DNA of 64,000 nt, taken from Neisseria sicca. Lineage in GTDB: Bacteria; Pseudomonadota; Gammaproteobacteria; Burkholderiales; Neisseriaceae. Under the pieces are notes generated by a model. That model searched no databases. It had not been told where the DNA came from and worked only from the letters and a program-made list of their open reading frames with translations. A program made the position numbers and the translations under genes. The DNA lies in the NCBI RefSeq assembly GCF_003044565.1, contig NZ_POXG01000002.1, forward strand, positions 248,001 to 312,000, given 5' to 3'. This document shows positions 54,543 through 63,878 of this stretch, piece after piece (position 1 is the first letter of the stretch; the number at the start of each line of letters is the position of its first letter).

Positions 54543-55607
54543 CTATATCTGTTTAATGGCATCTTTGTCGATATGCGGCAGCCCGATCGGTATGTTCGGC
54601 TCGATATCGAATGCGCAGTTTATCCAGTTGCTGAAGCTGTATTTGCGCTTCAATTCCGGCGCGATGGGGGCGAACGGACGGGTCAGGAAGTCTTTGAGTT
54701 CGTCAAGATTGCTGCCGTTCCAGTAGAACATATTGTCGGGATGGTAAAAATCGTAATGCACGATGGTCGGATTGGTGGTAATCAGTTTTTTGTCCAAACC
54801 GATGGCCTCAAAAATCCGCAAAGACAAGCCGTAATGCTTGCGGTTGAGGAAGTCGACCAATACGGAAGATTTGGCGGCTTCTTCTAAATTCTGGCGGTAA
54901 GACAACGCGTTGGCAAACGAGAAGAACTGTACTTCGGGTATACCCAGTGCGGCTTGCTCTTCGGCAATTTTCTTGCTCGCCAGACGGAAGTCGATATCCA
55001 AACCGATGGCGCGTGCGGCATCGCAGAAGGCGCGGATGTCGCTGTTGCGGTCTTCCGCGTACGATCCGATAAAGAGGATTTTGTTTTCAGTTTTTTCAGA
55101 CGACGTGAAGCTGTCGAAATAGAAACTTGTGGTCGGATGCAATACATGGTCGTATTCGGGCAGCTTGTTTTGATCAAACGGGTCGAAGAAATAAAATTTA
55201 TCGAAAAATTCGATATTTTCAAAATCTTCTTTCAAAAAGGTCAGCGCTTCCCAGTTGTAATAAACCATCAGTTTGGCGTGGTTGCGCAGCTTGGAAATAA
55301 ACTCTTTCGGATACGCGCCCAGCCAAATCATGAAACAATAATCTGCCTGCTCGGGATATTGCTCCAACAATGCTTCCAGCCGCTCTTCCACCAAACGGAA
55401 CATTACCCGTTTCTTGAAATCCCTCTGTCCGAGGACGTTGCGGTACCAGATTTTCTGCATGCGCTGGAAGATGCTTTTGTATTTGAATTCTTTTTCTTCG
55501 TAAGTCAGGGACAGCACGTCGAAGCCGCATTTTTCCAGATTTTCAATGATGAGCTCGTGGATTTTAAACAGCTCCGGCATGGCAAGGATAACGGTTTTTT
55601 TCTTCAT
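54543..55607 (-). CDS. glycosyltransferase-like protein, paralogue 2
   Basis: 354 residues from ATG 55607, where MKKKTVILAMPELFKIHELI aligns with the beginnings of its two paralogues (the frame's earlier ATG at 55649 is not supported by the others). Shared block: DKKLITTNPTIVHYDFYHPD, NMFYWNG and KYSFSNWINCAF. NKILFIGSYAEDRNSDIRAF parallels FYFLGSHVPDLDRDKA of paralogue 1. Inferred surface-sugar transferase of unknown specificity. A single inverted DUS lies inside near 55097. Confidence 0.6.
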   Translation of the reverse strand: MKKKTVILAMPELFKIHELIIENLEKCGFDVLSLTYEEKEFKYKSIFQRMQKIWYRNVLGQRDFKKRVMFRLVEERLEALLEQYPEQADYCFMIWLGAYPKEFISKLRNHAKLMVYYNWEALTFLKEDFENIEFFDKFYFFDPFDQNKLPEYDHVLHPTTSFYFDSFTSSEKTENKILFIGSYAEDRNSDIRAFCDAARAIGLDIDFRLASKKIAEEQAALGIPEVQFFSFANALSYRQNLEEAAKSSVLVDFLNRKHYGLSLRIFEAIGLDKKLITTNPTIVHYDFYHPDNMFYWNGSNLDELKDFLTRPFAPIAPELKRKYSFSNWINCAFDIEPNIPIGLPHIDKDAIKQI

Positions 55608-55700
55608 AATCGTGATGCGGTCAAGAAAATGGGTCGTCTGAAAATACACTCAGACAATGGGTGAAACTTCTAAAACGGCTACTACGCTGAATCGTCTTGA

Positions 55701-56705
55701 TTAATTGACGACACCTAGCATTCGGTTAAGCCATCGGGTAAACGAATATTTTTCTTTAATATCCGGACTGACCGGCTGATACGGACGCGCCAAGAAATCA
55801 GGCAATTCGTCCAAACTGCCGCCATCCCATAAAAACACATTGTCGGGATGATAAAGATCGGTATTCCGTATGCTTTGGTTGGTCGTAATCAGTTTTTTAT
55901 CGAACCGCAGGGCATCGAAAATGCGGAACGACAAACCGTAATGGTCAAACTGGGCAAAATCAACCACCGCCCCGCAGCTTTGCACCTTGCTTAAATTGTT
56001 TTCGAAACTCAGAATGCTGCTGCGATCGAGATAAGTGATACCTTTGGTTCCAAAGGCTTTTTCGGCGCGGTCGTCTTTGCAATAAATATGGAAATCCAAA
56101 GGCAGCCCGAGGCGCTCCGCTTCGCTGATGAAATGCTTGGTCTGCTCTTCCCTCCTCAATTCGTATCCACCAAGGAAGTAGAGGCCGTCGTTTGACGGCA
56201 ATTCGGGAACAGGCAAATCGAAGTAGAAGTTGGTCGTGGCTTTGAAACCGTACTCCGGATATTGCTCAATATCTTGCGGATCAAAAACCCAGCATTGATC
56301 AAAATAGTCCAGATATTCCAAGATATCGGGGAACCTTCCGATGCCGTCCCATTGGTAATTGACACATATTTCGCTGTGCGCACGAATGGCGGCAATGATT
56401 TCTTTAGGATAAATGTTGGCACGGATACACAAGGCGTAATCCGCTTTTTTTCCGTTTAACGAACCCAGCTTACGCGCAATGTCATCCCGATAGCGGCTGT
56501 ATTTCAAAACTTTTTTGTAGTCGCCGTCTTTGGCAATATATTTGTAATACAGGTTTTTCACCCTACTCACCATATTGGGATAAAAAGAATCCCTGTCGTC
56601 GTAACACAGGTTGACGACGTCGAACCCCAAAAAACGCAGGTTTTTTTCGATGCACTTGTCGAGTTCGTACATATAGGGAACGGCAAGGATGATGGTTTTA
56701 TTCAT
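55701..56705 (-). CDS. glycosyltransferase-like protein, paralogue 3
   Basis: 334 residues. Begins MNKTIILAVPYMYELDKCIE like the other two, has CVNYQWDGIGRFPDILEYLD and GLYFLGGYELRREEQTKHF, and the shared block DKKLITTNQSIRNTDLYHPD, NVFLWDG and KYSFTRWLNRML. It is the copy closest to the large glycosyltransferase gene (84 bases apart, with a DUS hairpin between). Three divergent copies in a row suggest duplication and specialisation for successive sugars. Confidence 0.6.
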   Translation of the reverse strand: MNKTIILAVPYMYELDKCIEKNLRFLGFDVVNLCYDDRDSFYPNMVSRVKNLYYKYIAKDGDYKKVLKYSRYRDDIARKLGSLNGKKADYALCIRANIYPKEIIAAIRAHSEICVNYQWDGIGRFPDILEYLDYFDQCWVFDPQDIEQYPEYGFKATTNFYFDLPVPELPSNDGLYFLGGYELRREEQTKHFISEAERLGLPLDFHIYCKDDRAEKAFGTKGITYLDRSSILSFENNLSKVQSCGAVVDFAQFDHYGLSFRIFDALRFDKKLITTNQSIRNTDLYHPDNVFLWDGGSLDELPDFLARPYQPVSPDIKEKYSFTRWLNRMLGVVN

Positions 56706-56741
56706 GATTCGGGTGTAATGCGGTTAATCAATGGGGTTTGT

Positions 56742-56786
56742 GTTTTCAGACGACCCTTTGTCGCCATCGAAAGGGTCGTCTGAAAA
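56742..56786. terminator. inward DUS hairpin
   Basis: GTTTTCAGACGACCCTTTG and AAAGGGTCGTCTGAAAAC, with the arms in the TTTTCAGACGACC-first order, directly after the stop of the 1239-residue gene. Confidence 0.65.
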
Positions 56787-56788
56787 CA

Positions 56789-59700
56789 TCAATCTGCTTG
56801 GTTCGACAGTATTTCTTGATATAGGCCTGCCAATTCGTCTTTTTGTTCCGCAAAAGTCCGAATATGGCTTTTCGGCAGTTCAATGACTGCACCGTCGTCC
56901 ATTGCTTGATAGCGTTCGCAAACTTCGGCAATAGCGCGGCTCAATTCTTCCACGCCGCTGTCAAACGGAATGACTGTGCCGTTTTCGCCGTCGATAATGT
57001 CTTCGGACACGCCGCCAGCATCCGTGGCGATTACCCAAACATCACGCAACACTGCTTCCCTGACCGTCAGACCGAAACTTTCTTTCCATTGGGTTGGGAA
57101 CAGCAAAACATCGATTTCCGAGAAGAAATGGTCGATGGTATCTTGGCTGTAAGCGGGTTCGATGCGGAAGCGTTCCACGCCGTCGAAATCGCTGTCAAAG
57201 AACGAACGTGCGCCGACGTTGAGCATATTGTCCACGACAACCAGTTCGGTATTGGGGAAACGGTGTTTCCTGAAGGCTTCCAAAATCAGATGAACGCCTT
57301 TGATTTTGGTTTTTCCGCCGACATAGCCGAAGCGGATAACGTCTTTTTTCCGTTTGGATACTTGACTCAAGGGGCGGGTAACGCCGTTTTTGTTGACGAG
57401 GACGTTCCTGCCCAAAGTTCTTTCATGCAGTTCGGCAAAATATTTGCTGGGCGCAAGCAACATATCGATTTTCGACAAGGCGCGGGCTATGGTTTTGCTC
57501 CGTTCGTCTTCGGTATTCCATTGCTCGCGGAAGACTTCATTTTCGTCAAGCATGAACTGGTTCGGACAAATCCACCATGCGTCATGCAGGGTAACGAGGG
57601 TTTTGACACCAGCTTCCCGACAAATATCGACCATACCGACGCCCATGCTTTGAATGCAGTGGATATGGGCGATGTCGGGCTGTACGAGTTCGATGATATC
57701 TTTGACGGCTGCATCAAAACGCGGATTTTCGTGGGCGGCTGCATCTTCTGAAGGAACGGCAACGCCGAAAACGGTTACTTTGCCGTATTCGTAACGGATG
57801 ACGCTGTACGGCGGCAGCCAGCTCTTCATCGGCAAAGTCGTTACCGCATATATTTCGTAGGCTTCTTCATCGGCAAGCAGTTTGTTCAGTTGCTCGGCAA
57901 CGATAGTCGCTCCGCCAAACGATTGCGGATGATAGTAAACATTAAACGATAAGACTTTGGTTTTCCCTTTTGCGGCAGATTCAAAACGGACGGCGGGTGC
58001 AAGCTGCGTGCTGCCGATGGCTTGCGGGCTGTATGTTTCCGTGACCGTACGGTATGCCGCCTGCGCCATACTGTCGCGCAACTCGGGATTTTGAATCAGG
58101 GTGTCGAACGCTTCATGCCATTGCTGTTCGCTGTCTGCCAGAAAGCCGTTTTCGCCGTTGACAATCACATCGGCAAAAGCCGCCCTTGGCGAACATACGG
58201 ATGCCACTTTGGTAATTGATGCTTCAAGGTATTTGATGTTGCTCTTGGCATCGTTGAAAACGAAGTTTTCCAAAGGCGCAATGCTGATGTCGCATTCGGA
58301 CAAATAAGTCAGGTATTCCGTATAGTTGCAAAATGGGATGCGCTCGATTTGGCTTTGTACTTCGTCGAAATATTCGGGCAGCTCCAAATAGCCGATGATT
58401 CTGAACCTGACATTCGGATTTTCTTTCAATATGTTGGCAAGCACGGGAGCGGCTTCCAAAAAGTCGATATTGTGCGTTTTGGTGCCCGAACCGTAAATAA
58501 TCCGAATCAAACCGTCTTCTTGTTTTTTCAGACGACCCTCGATGCTGTGTGCCGCTGCCAGCGTTTCATCATCCAACGCGTTTTCAATCACATAAACGGT
58601 TTCCAAACCTGCTTCCTTCATGGCTTTTGCCAGCCCAGAAGTCGAAGCGATGCCTTCGTCGCACGCCAACATGGCTTGACGGTAAAGTTTCGCGCCGTTG
58701 ATTACGCCTTCTTTTTCAGCCGGTTCAAGCGAGTTGATGGTGCTGCTGGTTTTCAGGACATCTTCGTCAAAAATCAGATCATCAACATCCCATAATGTTT
58801 TGATGTTCAGACGACGGCATTCCGCAATTAAATCCATTACGCTGTCAAAACCGGGAACGCGGTAGAAAATCACCAAACTTGCCAAAGAAATCTGTTTCTT
58901 GGCTTCGTTGCTGTCCGTCCATGAAGTCACGGAACAAGGAATACCCAGCTCTTCAAGCATTTCCTGCTTTTGGATAACGCGGTATTTTTTGCATTGCGGA
59001 ATACTGAGTTCGGCAATGATGGCAACTTTAGGTGCAAGCGTATCGGCAGCGTGTTTGGTCAACCGCTGGATAAATGTTTGCGGAATCGGGTCGGCCTGAA
59101 CGCCAAGCACTTCCTGTGCAACAACGGGCGAAGAACCAACTGTTTTTAAAAGCTGTTTCACGCTTTTAATCGAATGGGTTTGCTTGTAATGGCGGCGTAA
59201 AAACTGATATGCCTTGCCGATACTGCCCTTCTCGCGCACCAAAAGACGGAAGCCTTTGCGGTAGCGGTTGGCAGAGCTGATGGCCTGTTCGGTTTTAACG
59301 AACGGCTTGAATACCTTAACCGTCCACAAGCCTTTGTATTTCGCCAACCGTTGGCTTTCCTGACGGATGTGCTGTTCCAATAAAGCACGGTTTTCATTGA
59401 GTCCGTGTATGGCTTGATCAAACGATTGTCTGTTTTCGTTCAAGGTATGGATGGTGTGTTCGAGCGACTGTTTTTCCTGCTGCAAGGTATCGATTTGTTT
59501 TTTCAGCAGTTCGATTTGTTTTTCTTGTTCTTTCGATTGCTCTTCTGCTGCCTGGCTGCGCACCATCAACTGCATCAACATGTCGATTTGCTGTTGCAGA
59601 GACTCGGTCTGCTTGGCAGACAGTTCGGTTTGTTGCAGCAGTTTTGCCATTACATGCTGCAATTCTTGGTTTTGATTTTGCATATTGGTATTGTCTTCTC

Positions 59701-60508
59701 GCAATTGAAGGTTTAGCTCGGATAAAGATTGGATTTGTTGTTCTAGTAAGAATATTTTTTGAATACAGTCGGAATATCCCAAATGATGTTGCATAAACAG
59801 CGCGCGGTTTTTTTCGTAGACTTTTTGCCAGTCTTCGCGGTTTAAATCAGGATTTTGTTCCAAGCGGTTAATCAGCGATGACCCGTCACGGCGTTTGCGG
59901 TAGCGGAACAACACTTCCGGAATACGGATAACGGTTCCGCCGTTGCTTAAGAGGCGTATCCAAAAGTCCCAGTCTTCATGTGTCGTCAGGTTTTCATCAA
60001 ATCCACCCAAGGCGGCAAAATCTTCGGCGCGGTGCATGGAGACGGATGAAGGGAAACGGTTGCCCGTCAACAGGCTTTCCAAACCGTCATAATCCGGCAG
60101 ATTCCACAAACCTTCTTGCGCATCAAAATATTCTGCCAACGGATACACCAGCTTGCAGTCGGGATTGTTTTCCAAAACCGCGACGCATTTTTCGATGTAA
60201 TCCGGCAGGATGAGGTCGTCTGAATCAAGAAACAGGAAGTATTTACCCCCCGCCAGTCGCGCTGCATGGTTTCGGGCGGCGGCAACGCCTTGATTGTTTT
60301 GTACGGCGTAACGTATGGCGGGCTTGTCCGCCAGAAACTCCCTCAAATAATCGGCGTGTTCCGGGTCGGAGCCGTCATCAACAATGATGATTTCAAAATT
60401 CTGATGGCTTTGGCTAAGGATGGACTGGACGGTTTCTACGATGTATTCCTTACAGTTGTAGTAAGGAATCATCACGGAGACGGTGGGGGACTGGGCTTGA
60501 TGATTCAT
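56789..60508 (-). CDS. giant three-domain glycosyltransferase with coiled coil
   Basis: 1239 residues. Residues 1-240: GT-A family 2 domain (VSVMIPYYNCKEYIVETVQS, VDDGSDP, FLFLDSDD as the metal DxD, HEDWDFWIRL). About 250-390: Gln/Glu-rich coiled coil (EEQSKEQEKQIELLKKQIDT). About 500-800: a GT-B domain (IYGSGTKTHNIDFLEAAPVL, SDISIAPL-type end). About 830-1235: a second GT4-like domain (YYHPQSFGGATIVAEQLN, FGYVGGKTKIKGVHLILEAF, LLFPTQWKESFGLTVREAVL with the E-x7-E donor motif). One polypeptide may thus add several sugars, the coiled coil measuring or holding the chain. Product unknown. Confidence 0.85.
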   Translation of the reverse strand: MNHQAQSPTVSVMIPYYNCKEYIVETVQSILSQSHQNFEIIIVDDGSDPEHADYLREFLADKPAIRYAVQNNQGVAAARNHAARLAGGKYFLFLDSDDLILPDYIEKCVAVLENNPDCKLVYPLAEYFDAQEGLWNLPDYDGLESLLTGNRFPSSVSMHRAEDFAALGGFDENLTTHEDWDFWIRLLSNGGTVIRIPEVLFRYRKRRDGSSLINRLEQNPDLNREDWQKVYEKNRALFMQHHLGYSDCIQKIFLLEQQIQSLSELNLQLREDNTNMQNQNQELQHVMAKLLQQTELSAKQTESLQQQIDMLMQLMVRSQAAEEQSKEQEKQIELLKKQIDTLQQEKQSLEHTIHTLNENRQSFDQAIHGLNENRALLEQHIRQESQRLAKYKGLWTVKVFKPFVKTEQAISSANRYRKGFRLLVREKGSIGKAYQFLRRHYKQTHSIKSVKQLLKTVGSSPVVAQEVLGVQADPIPQTFIQRLTKHAADTLAPKVAIIAELSIPQCKKYRVIQKQEMLEELGIPCSVTSWTDSNEAKKQISLASLVIFYRVPGFDSVMDLIAECRRLNIKTLWDVDDLIFDEDVLKTSSTINSLEPAEKEGVINGAKLYRQAMLACDEGIASTSGLAKAMKEAGLETVYVIENALDDETLAAAHSIEGRLKKQEDGLIRIIYGSGTKTHNIDFLEAAPVLANILKENPNVRFRIIGYLELPEYFDEVQSQIERIPFCNYTEYLTYLSECDISIAPLENFVFNDAKSNIKYLEASITKVASVCSPRAAFADVIVNGENGFLADSEQQWHEAFDTLIQNPELRDSMAQAAYRTVTETYSPQAIGSTQLAPAVRFESAAKGKTKVLSFNVYYHPQSFGGATIVAEQLNKLLADEEAYEIYAVTTLPMKSWLPPYSVIRYEYGKVTVFGVAVPSEDAAAHENPRFDAAVKDIIELVQPDIAHIHCIQSMGVGMVDICREAGVKTLVTLHDAWWICPNQFMLDENEVFREQWNTEDERSKTIARALSKIDMLLAPSKYFAELHERTLGRNVLVNKNGVTRPLSQVSKRKKDVIRFGYVGGKTKIKGVHLILEAFRKHRFPNTELVVVDNMLNVGARSFFDSDFDGVERFRIEPAYSQDTIDHFFSEIDVLLFPTQWKESFGLTVREAVLRDVWVIATDAGGVSEDIIDGENGTVIPFDSGVEELSRAIAEVCERYQAMDDGAVIELPKSHIRTFAEQKDELAGLYQEILSNQAD

Positions 60509-60559
60509 GCGGATAGTTCCTTTCTGTCTGTTCGGCAGCCTTCCTTGTCTTGCAGCTCG

Positions 60560-60620
60560 GTGTTTTCAGACGACCTCTTAAGCAAATCGTCCTTAAACTG
60601 ACCGACAGGTCGTCTGAAAA
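60560..60620. repeat. outward-facing DUS pair, msbA / glycosyltransferase gap
   Basis: GTTTTCAGACGACCTC and GACAGGTCGTCTGAAAATC, separated by about 30 bases between msbA and the large glycosyltransferase gene. Confidence 0.55.
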
Positions 60621-62474
60621 TCAACCTGCTGCCTGTTTCGGCATATTGCGCAACATGGAGTAATAGCCGTTTTGAGCCATCAGCTCGCTGTGCGTGCCTT
60701 GTTCGACAATATGGCCTTCATCCATAACGATGATGCGGTCGGCTTGTTCGACGGTGGTCAGGCGGTGGGCAACGATGATGCTGGTGCGGTTTTCCATCAG
60801 GCGTTCGAGGGCTTGTTGGACGAGGCGTTCGGATTCGTTATCCAGTGCGCTGGTGGCTTCGTCTAAAAGCAGGATGGGAGCGTCTTTCAAAATGGCGCGG
60901 GCAATGGCGACACGTTGACGCTGACCGCCGGAGAGCTGATTGCCGTTTGCGCCTATCGGTTGGTTCAAGCCGTATGGCGAGCTGTCAACCAAGTCTTGCA
61001 AATTCGCGGCTTTAAGGGCTGCCAATACTTCTTCTTCAGTGGCATCGGGACGGCTGTAACGGACGTTTTCCAAAAGGGTGTCGTCAAACAGGAAAACATC
61101 TTGGGAAACAAGGGCGAATTGGGAGCGCAGGTTGTCGAGTTTAATGTCTTCGATGTTGGCATCATCCAAATAAACCGCGCCGGAGCTTGGTTCGACAAAA
61201 CGCGGAAGCAGGTTGACGACGGTGGATTTGCCGCTGCCTGAACGTCCGACCAAAGCAACGCGTTCCCCTTGGCGGATGTTGAGATTGAATCCATCCAAGG
61301 CTTTTTTACCGTCTTCGTGGTAGCGGACATCGACGTTTTCGAATTTCAGACGACCTGAAACGTTTTTCAGATGTTTGGTGCCCTTGTCTTGCTCAGGCTC
61401 GGTATCAAGGAACTGACAAACCGCATCCGAAGCGATAAACATGGTCTGCATGGGAATGCTGATGTTCGCCAAGTTTTTGATCGGACCGAGCATTTGCAGC
61501 ATGGCAACGATAAATGCCATAAATTCACCGATGGTGGTATAGCCTTGCTGACTCTGCCAAAGGGCAATAAAGATCACGACAGCCAAAGCAAACGACGCAA
61601 TCAGTTCACTGAACGGAGAACGTGCGGCGCTGGCTTGCGTGATTTTTTTACCGAGACGGACGATGGTGTCATTGACTTCGGCAAAGCGTTCAGACGCTTT
61701 CTTCTGACCGCCAAAGAGTTTGACCACGCGGTGTCCTTGGTGGACTTCGTTAACGACGTTGTTCAGCGTACCGATACTTTGCTGCGCGCTGGCAATGATG
61801 TCTTTCAGACGGTTGCGGTAATAACGGGACAACAAAGACAACAGCGGGAACATCAGGGCGACAATCAGACTGAGCTGCCAGTTCAAATACAGTAGAACGC
61901 AGACCAAACCGATGACAATCATGGTATCGCGGGTCAAAACGATAAAGACATTACTGGCGTTGCTGATGGATGATTCCGCCATTTGCACCATGTTCATCAA
62001 CACCGTGCCGGACGGGGTTTCCTGATGAAATTTGGAAGAGAGTTGCAGCATCTTGGCAAACATATCTCGGCGCAGATGACTGATTGCCATGACGGAAACC
62101 CAAGTCAAGAGATAGGTACTGACGAAACGGCTGATGCCGCGAATGATGACCAAAAAGATAAAAAATACCGGCACAACCCAGACTTTATTGGGCGTACCCC
62201 AAATCAGGTAGGTAAATTGATCTTTCCAGTTTTGCAGCGTAGCGATGATGCCGCCTGCGGTGTTGAGTTCGGGCGGCGCAGAAGGCGGGGCGAAGCCTTG
62301 GTTGACCAGCGGGGCAATAAAGGCGGCGAGATAGCTTTCGGTAGCGGCAACGCCGAAGATAGCAATTAAAGCAAAGATGATGCGTGTTTTATAAGGGCGG
62401 ATATAAGCCATCAAGCGCATGAAACTGCGCGAATCTTCTTGGGTAAACAGGCCGAAGGTCAGTTTTTCTATCAT
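60621..62474 (-). CDS. msbA: lipid A / LOS export ABC transporter MsbA
   Basis: 617-residue fused permease-ATPase that flips lipooligosaccharide core-lipid A across the inner membrane. Six membrane helices in residues 20-340; ATPase domain from about 375 with Walker A VGRSGSGKSTVVNLL, signature NQLSGGQRQRVAIARAI, Walker B ILLLDEATSALD and the His switch VAHRLTT. The standard chromosomal gene, lying between the accessory glycosyltransferases and fabD. It could also flip other lipid-linked sugars made by the neighbours, which is speculative. Confidence 0.94.
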   Translation of the reverse strand: MIEKLTFGLFTQEDSRSFMRLMAYIRPYKTRIIFALIAIFGVAATESYLAAFIAPLVNQGFAPPSAPPELNTAGGIIATLQNWKDQFTYLIWGTPNKVWVVPVFFIFLVIIRGISRFVSTYLLTWVSVMAISHLRRDMFAKMLQLSSKFHQETPSGTVLMNMVQMAESSISNASNVFIVLTRDTMIVIGLVCVLLYLNWQLSLIVALMFPLLSLLSRYYRNRLKDIIASAQQSIGTLNNVVNEVHQGHRVVKLFGGQKKASERFAEVNDTIVRLGKKITQASAARSPFSELIASFALAVVIFIALWQSQQGYTTIGEFMAFIVAMLQMLGPIKNLANISIPMQTMFIASDAVCQFLDTEPEQDKGTKHLKNVSGRLKFENVDVRYHEDGKKALDGFNLNIRQGERVALVGRSGSGKSTVVNLLPRFVEPSSGAVYLDDANIEDIKLDNLRSQFALVSQDVFLFDDTLLENVRYSRPDATEEEVLAALKAANLQDLVDSSPYGLNQPIGANGNQLSGGQRQRVAIARAILKDAPILLLDEATSALDNESERLVQQALERLMENRTSIIVAHRLTTVEQADRIIVMDEGHIVEQGTHSELMAQNGYYSMLRNMPKQAAG

Positions 62475-62668
62475 TGGCTCGGTGTTCCGGATTAATGCAG
62501 ATTGAATATTTTGTCAATCTGTCGGATTGGTAAAGCCTATGATTATATCGCAATGAAGTTACCGATGCGACGAAATTGCTGTTTTTAAATGAATAACGAT
62601 TTTTATTTCTGTAAAGTTTTTTCAGACGACCTTAAATGTTCAAAATAAATTAATAGTAAACCGGAATG

Positions 62669-62825
62669 TATAGTGGATTAACTTTAAATCAGGACAAGGC
62701 GACGAAGCCGCAGACAGTACAGATAGTACGGAACCGATTCACTTGGTGCTTCAGCACCTTAGAGAATCGTTCTCTTTGAGCTAAGGCGAGGCAACGCCGT
62801 ACTGGTTTAAAGTTAATCCACTATA
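62669..62825. repeat. Correia repeat enclosed element, long form
   Basis: 157 bp with intact TATAGTGGATTAAC and GTTAATCCACTATA ends, located between fabD and msbA. Confidence 0.95.
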
Positions 62826-62883
62826 AAACATCCCCCTGTTGCTATCCCCTTCCCTATCCGAACACAACCAACAGACATTAAAA

Positions 62884-62911
62884 AACGACCTTTCATTAAG
62901 AAAGGTCGTCT
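62884..62911 (-). terminator. hairpin terminator of fabD
   Basis: ACGACCTTTC pairs with GAAAGGTCGT around ATTAA; one arm carries a DUS. The A-run on the + strand gives U residues on the fabD transcript. Confidence 0.75.
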
Positions 62912-62932
62912 GAAACATACAAGGCGGCAAGT

Positions 62933-63859
62933 TTAATGCGCTTCGATAAAGGCAGCGACTTGTTCGGAATTAGTCAAAGCGCTGCACGCGGCTTCTTTGT
63001 TGATGCGTTTTGCCAAACCTGCCAACACTTTGCCCGGTCCGCATTCGGAGGATTCGGTAATGCCTTCGGCAACGAGTGCGTTAACGGTTTCCGTCCAACG
63101 TACAGGGTTGTAAAGCTGGCGGACAAGTGCGTCTTTGATTTTCTCGGCATCATCGTAAGCGGCAACATCGGCATTATGGATGACGCGGATTTGCGGTTGT
63201 TTGATTTCAACGGTTTTGAGTGCTTCGGCAAGTTTCTCTGCGGCAGGTTTCATCAGGCTGCAATGCGAAGGAACGGATACAGGCAGCGGCAGCGCGCGTT
63301 TGGCTCCCGCTTCTTTGGCGGCGTTCATGGCGCGCTCGACGGCGGCGGCATTGCCCGCGATCACGACTTGTCCGGGCGAATTGAAGTTGACGGCTTCGAC
63401 CACTTCGCCTTGCGCGGCTTCTGCACAAATGGCTTTAACCTGTTCATCTTCCAAGCCGAGTATCGCCGCCATCGCGCCTACGCCCTGCGGCACGGCGGAC
63501 TGCATCAATTCGGCACGCAGGCGGACGAGTTTGACTGCATCCGCAAAATCCAATGCACCGGCGGCGACAAGTGCGGTGTATTCACCGAGACTGTGGCCGG
63601 CAACGACGGCAGGCGTTTTGCCACCCGCTTCAAGATAAGCACGGTAAACGGCAACACCGGCGGCAAGCATGATGGGCTGGGTATTCACGGTTTGCCCGAT
63701 GAGGTCGGCATCCGTACCGTTAATCATTGCCCACAAATCTTGACCCAAGACAGCGGAAGCTTCATCGAAGGTGTTTTTTACGACCGATTGTCCTGCGAAG
63801 CCGTCCATCATATTGAGGCTTTGCGAACCCTGACCGGGGAAGAAAAATGCAAAAGACAT
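62933..63859 (-). CDS. fabD: malonyl-CoA-acyl carrier protein transacylase
   Basis: 308-residue cytosolic enzyme that loads malonyl groups on ACP. FFPGQGSQSLNMMDGFAG at the N-terminus, the nucleophile in VVAGHSLGEYTALVAAGAL (Ser near 92) and CGPGKVLAGLAKRI near the end. AAGGAATATC precedes the ATG. Its neighbour upstream is the partial membrane gene at the window end. Confidence 0.97.
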   Translation of the reverse strand: MSFAFFFPGQGSQSLNMMDGFAGQSVVKNTFDEASAVLGQDLWAMINGTDADLIGQTVNTQPIMLAAGVAVYRAYLEAGGKTPAVVAGHSLGEYTALVAAGALDFADAVKLVRLRAELMQSAVPQGVGAMAAILGLEDEQVKAICAEAAQGEVVEAVNFNSPGQVVIAGNAAAVERAMNAAKEAGAKRALPLPVSVPSHCSLMKPAAEKLAEALKTVEIKQPQIRVIHNADVAAYDDAEKIKDALVRQLYNPVRWTETVNALVAEGITESSECGPGKVLAGLAKRINKEAACSALTNSEQVAAFIEAH

Positions 63860-63878
63860 GATATTCCTTTGTTTCAGT

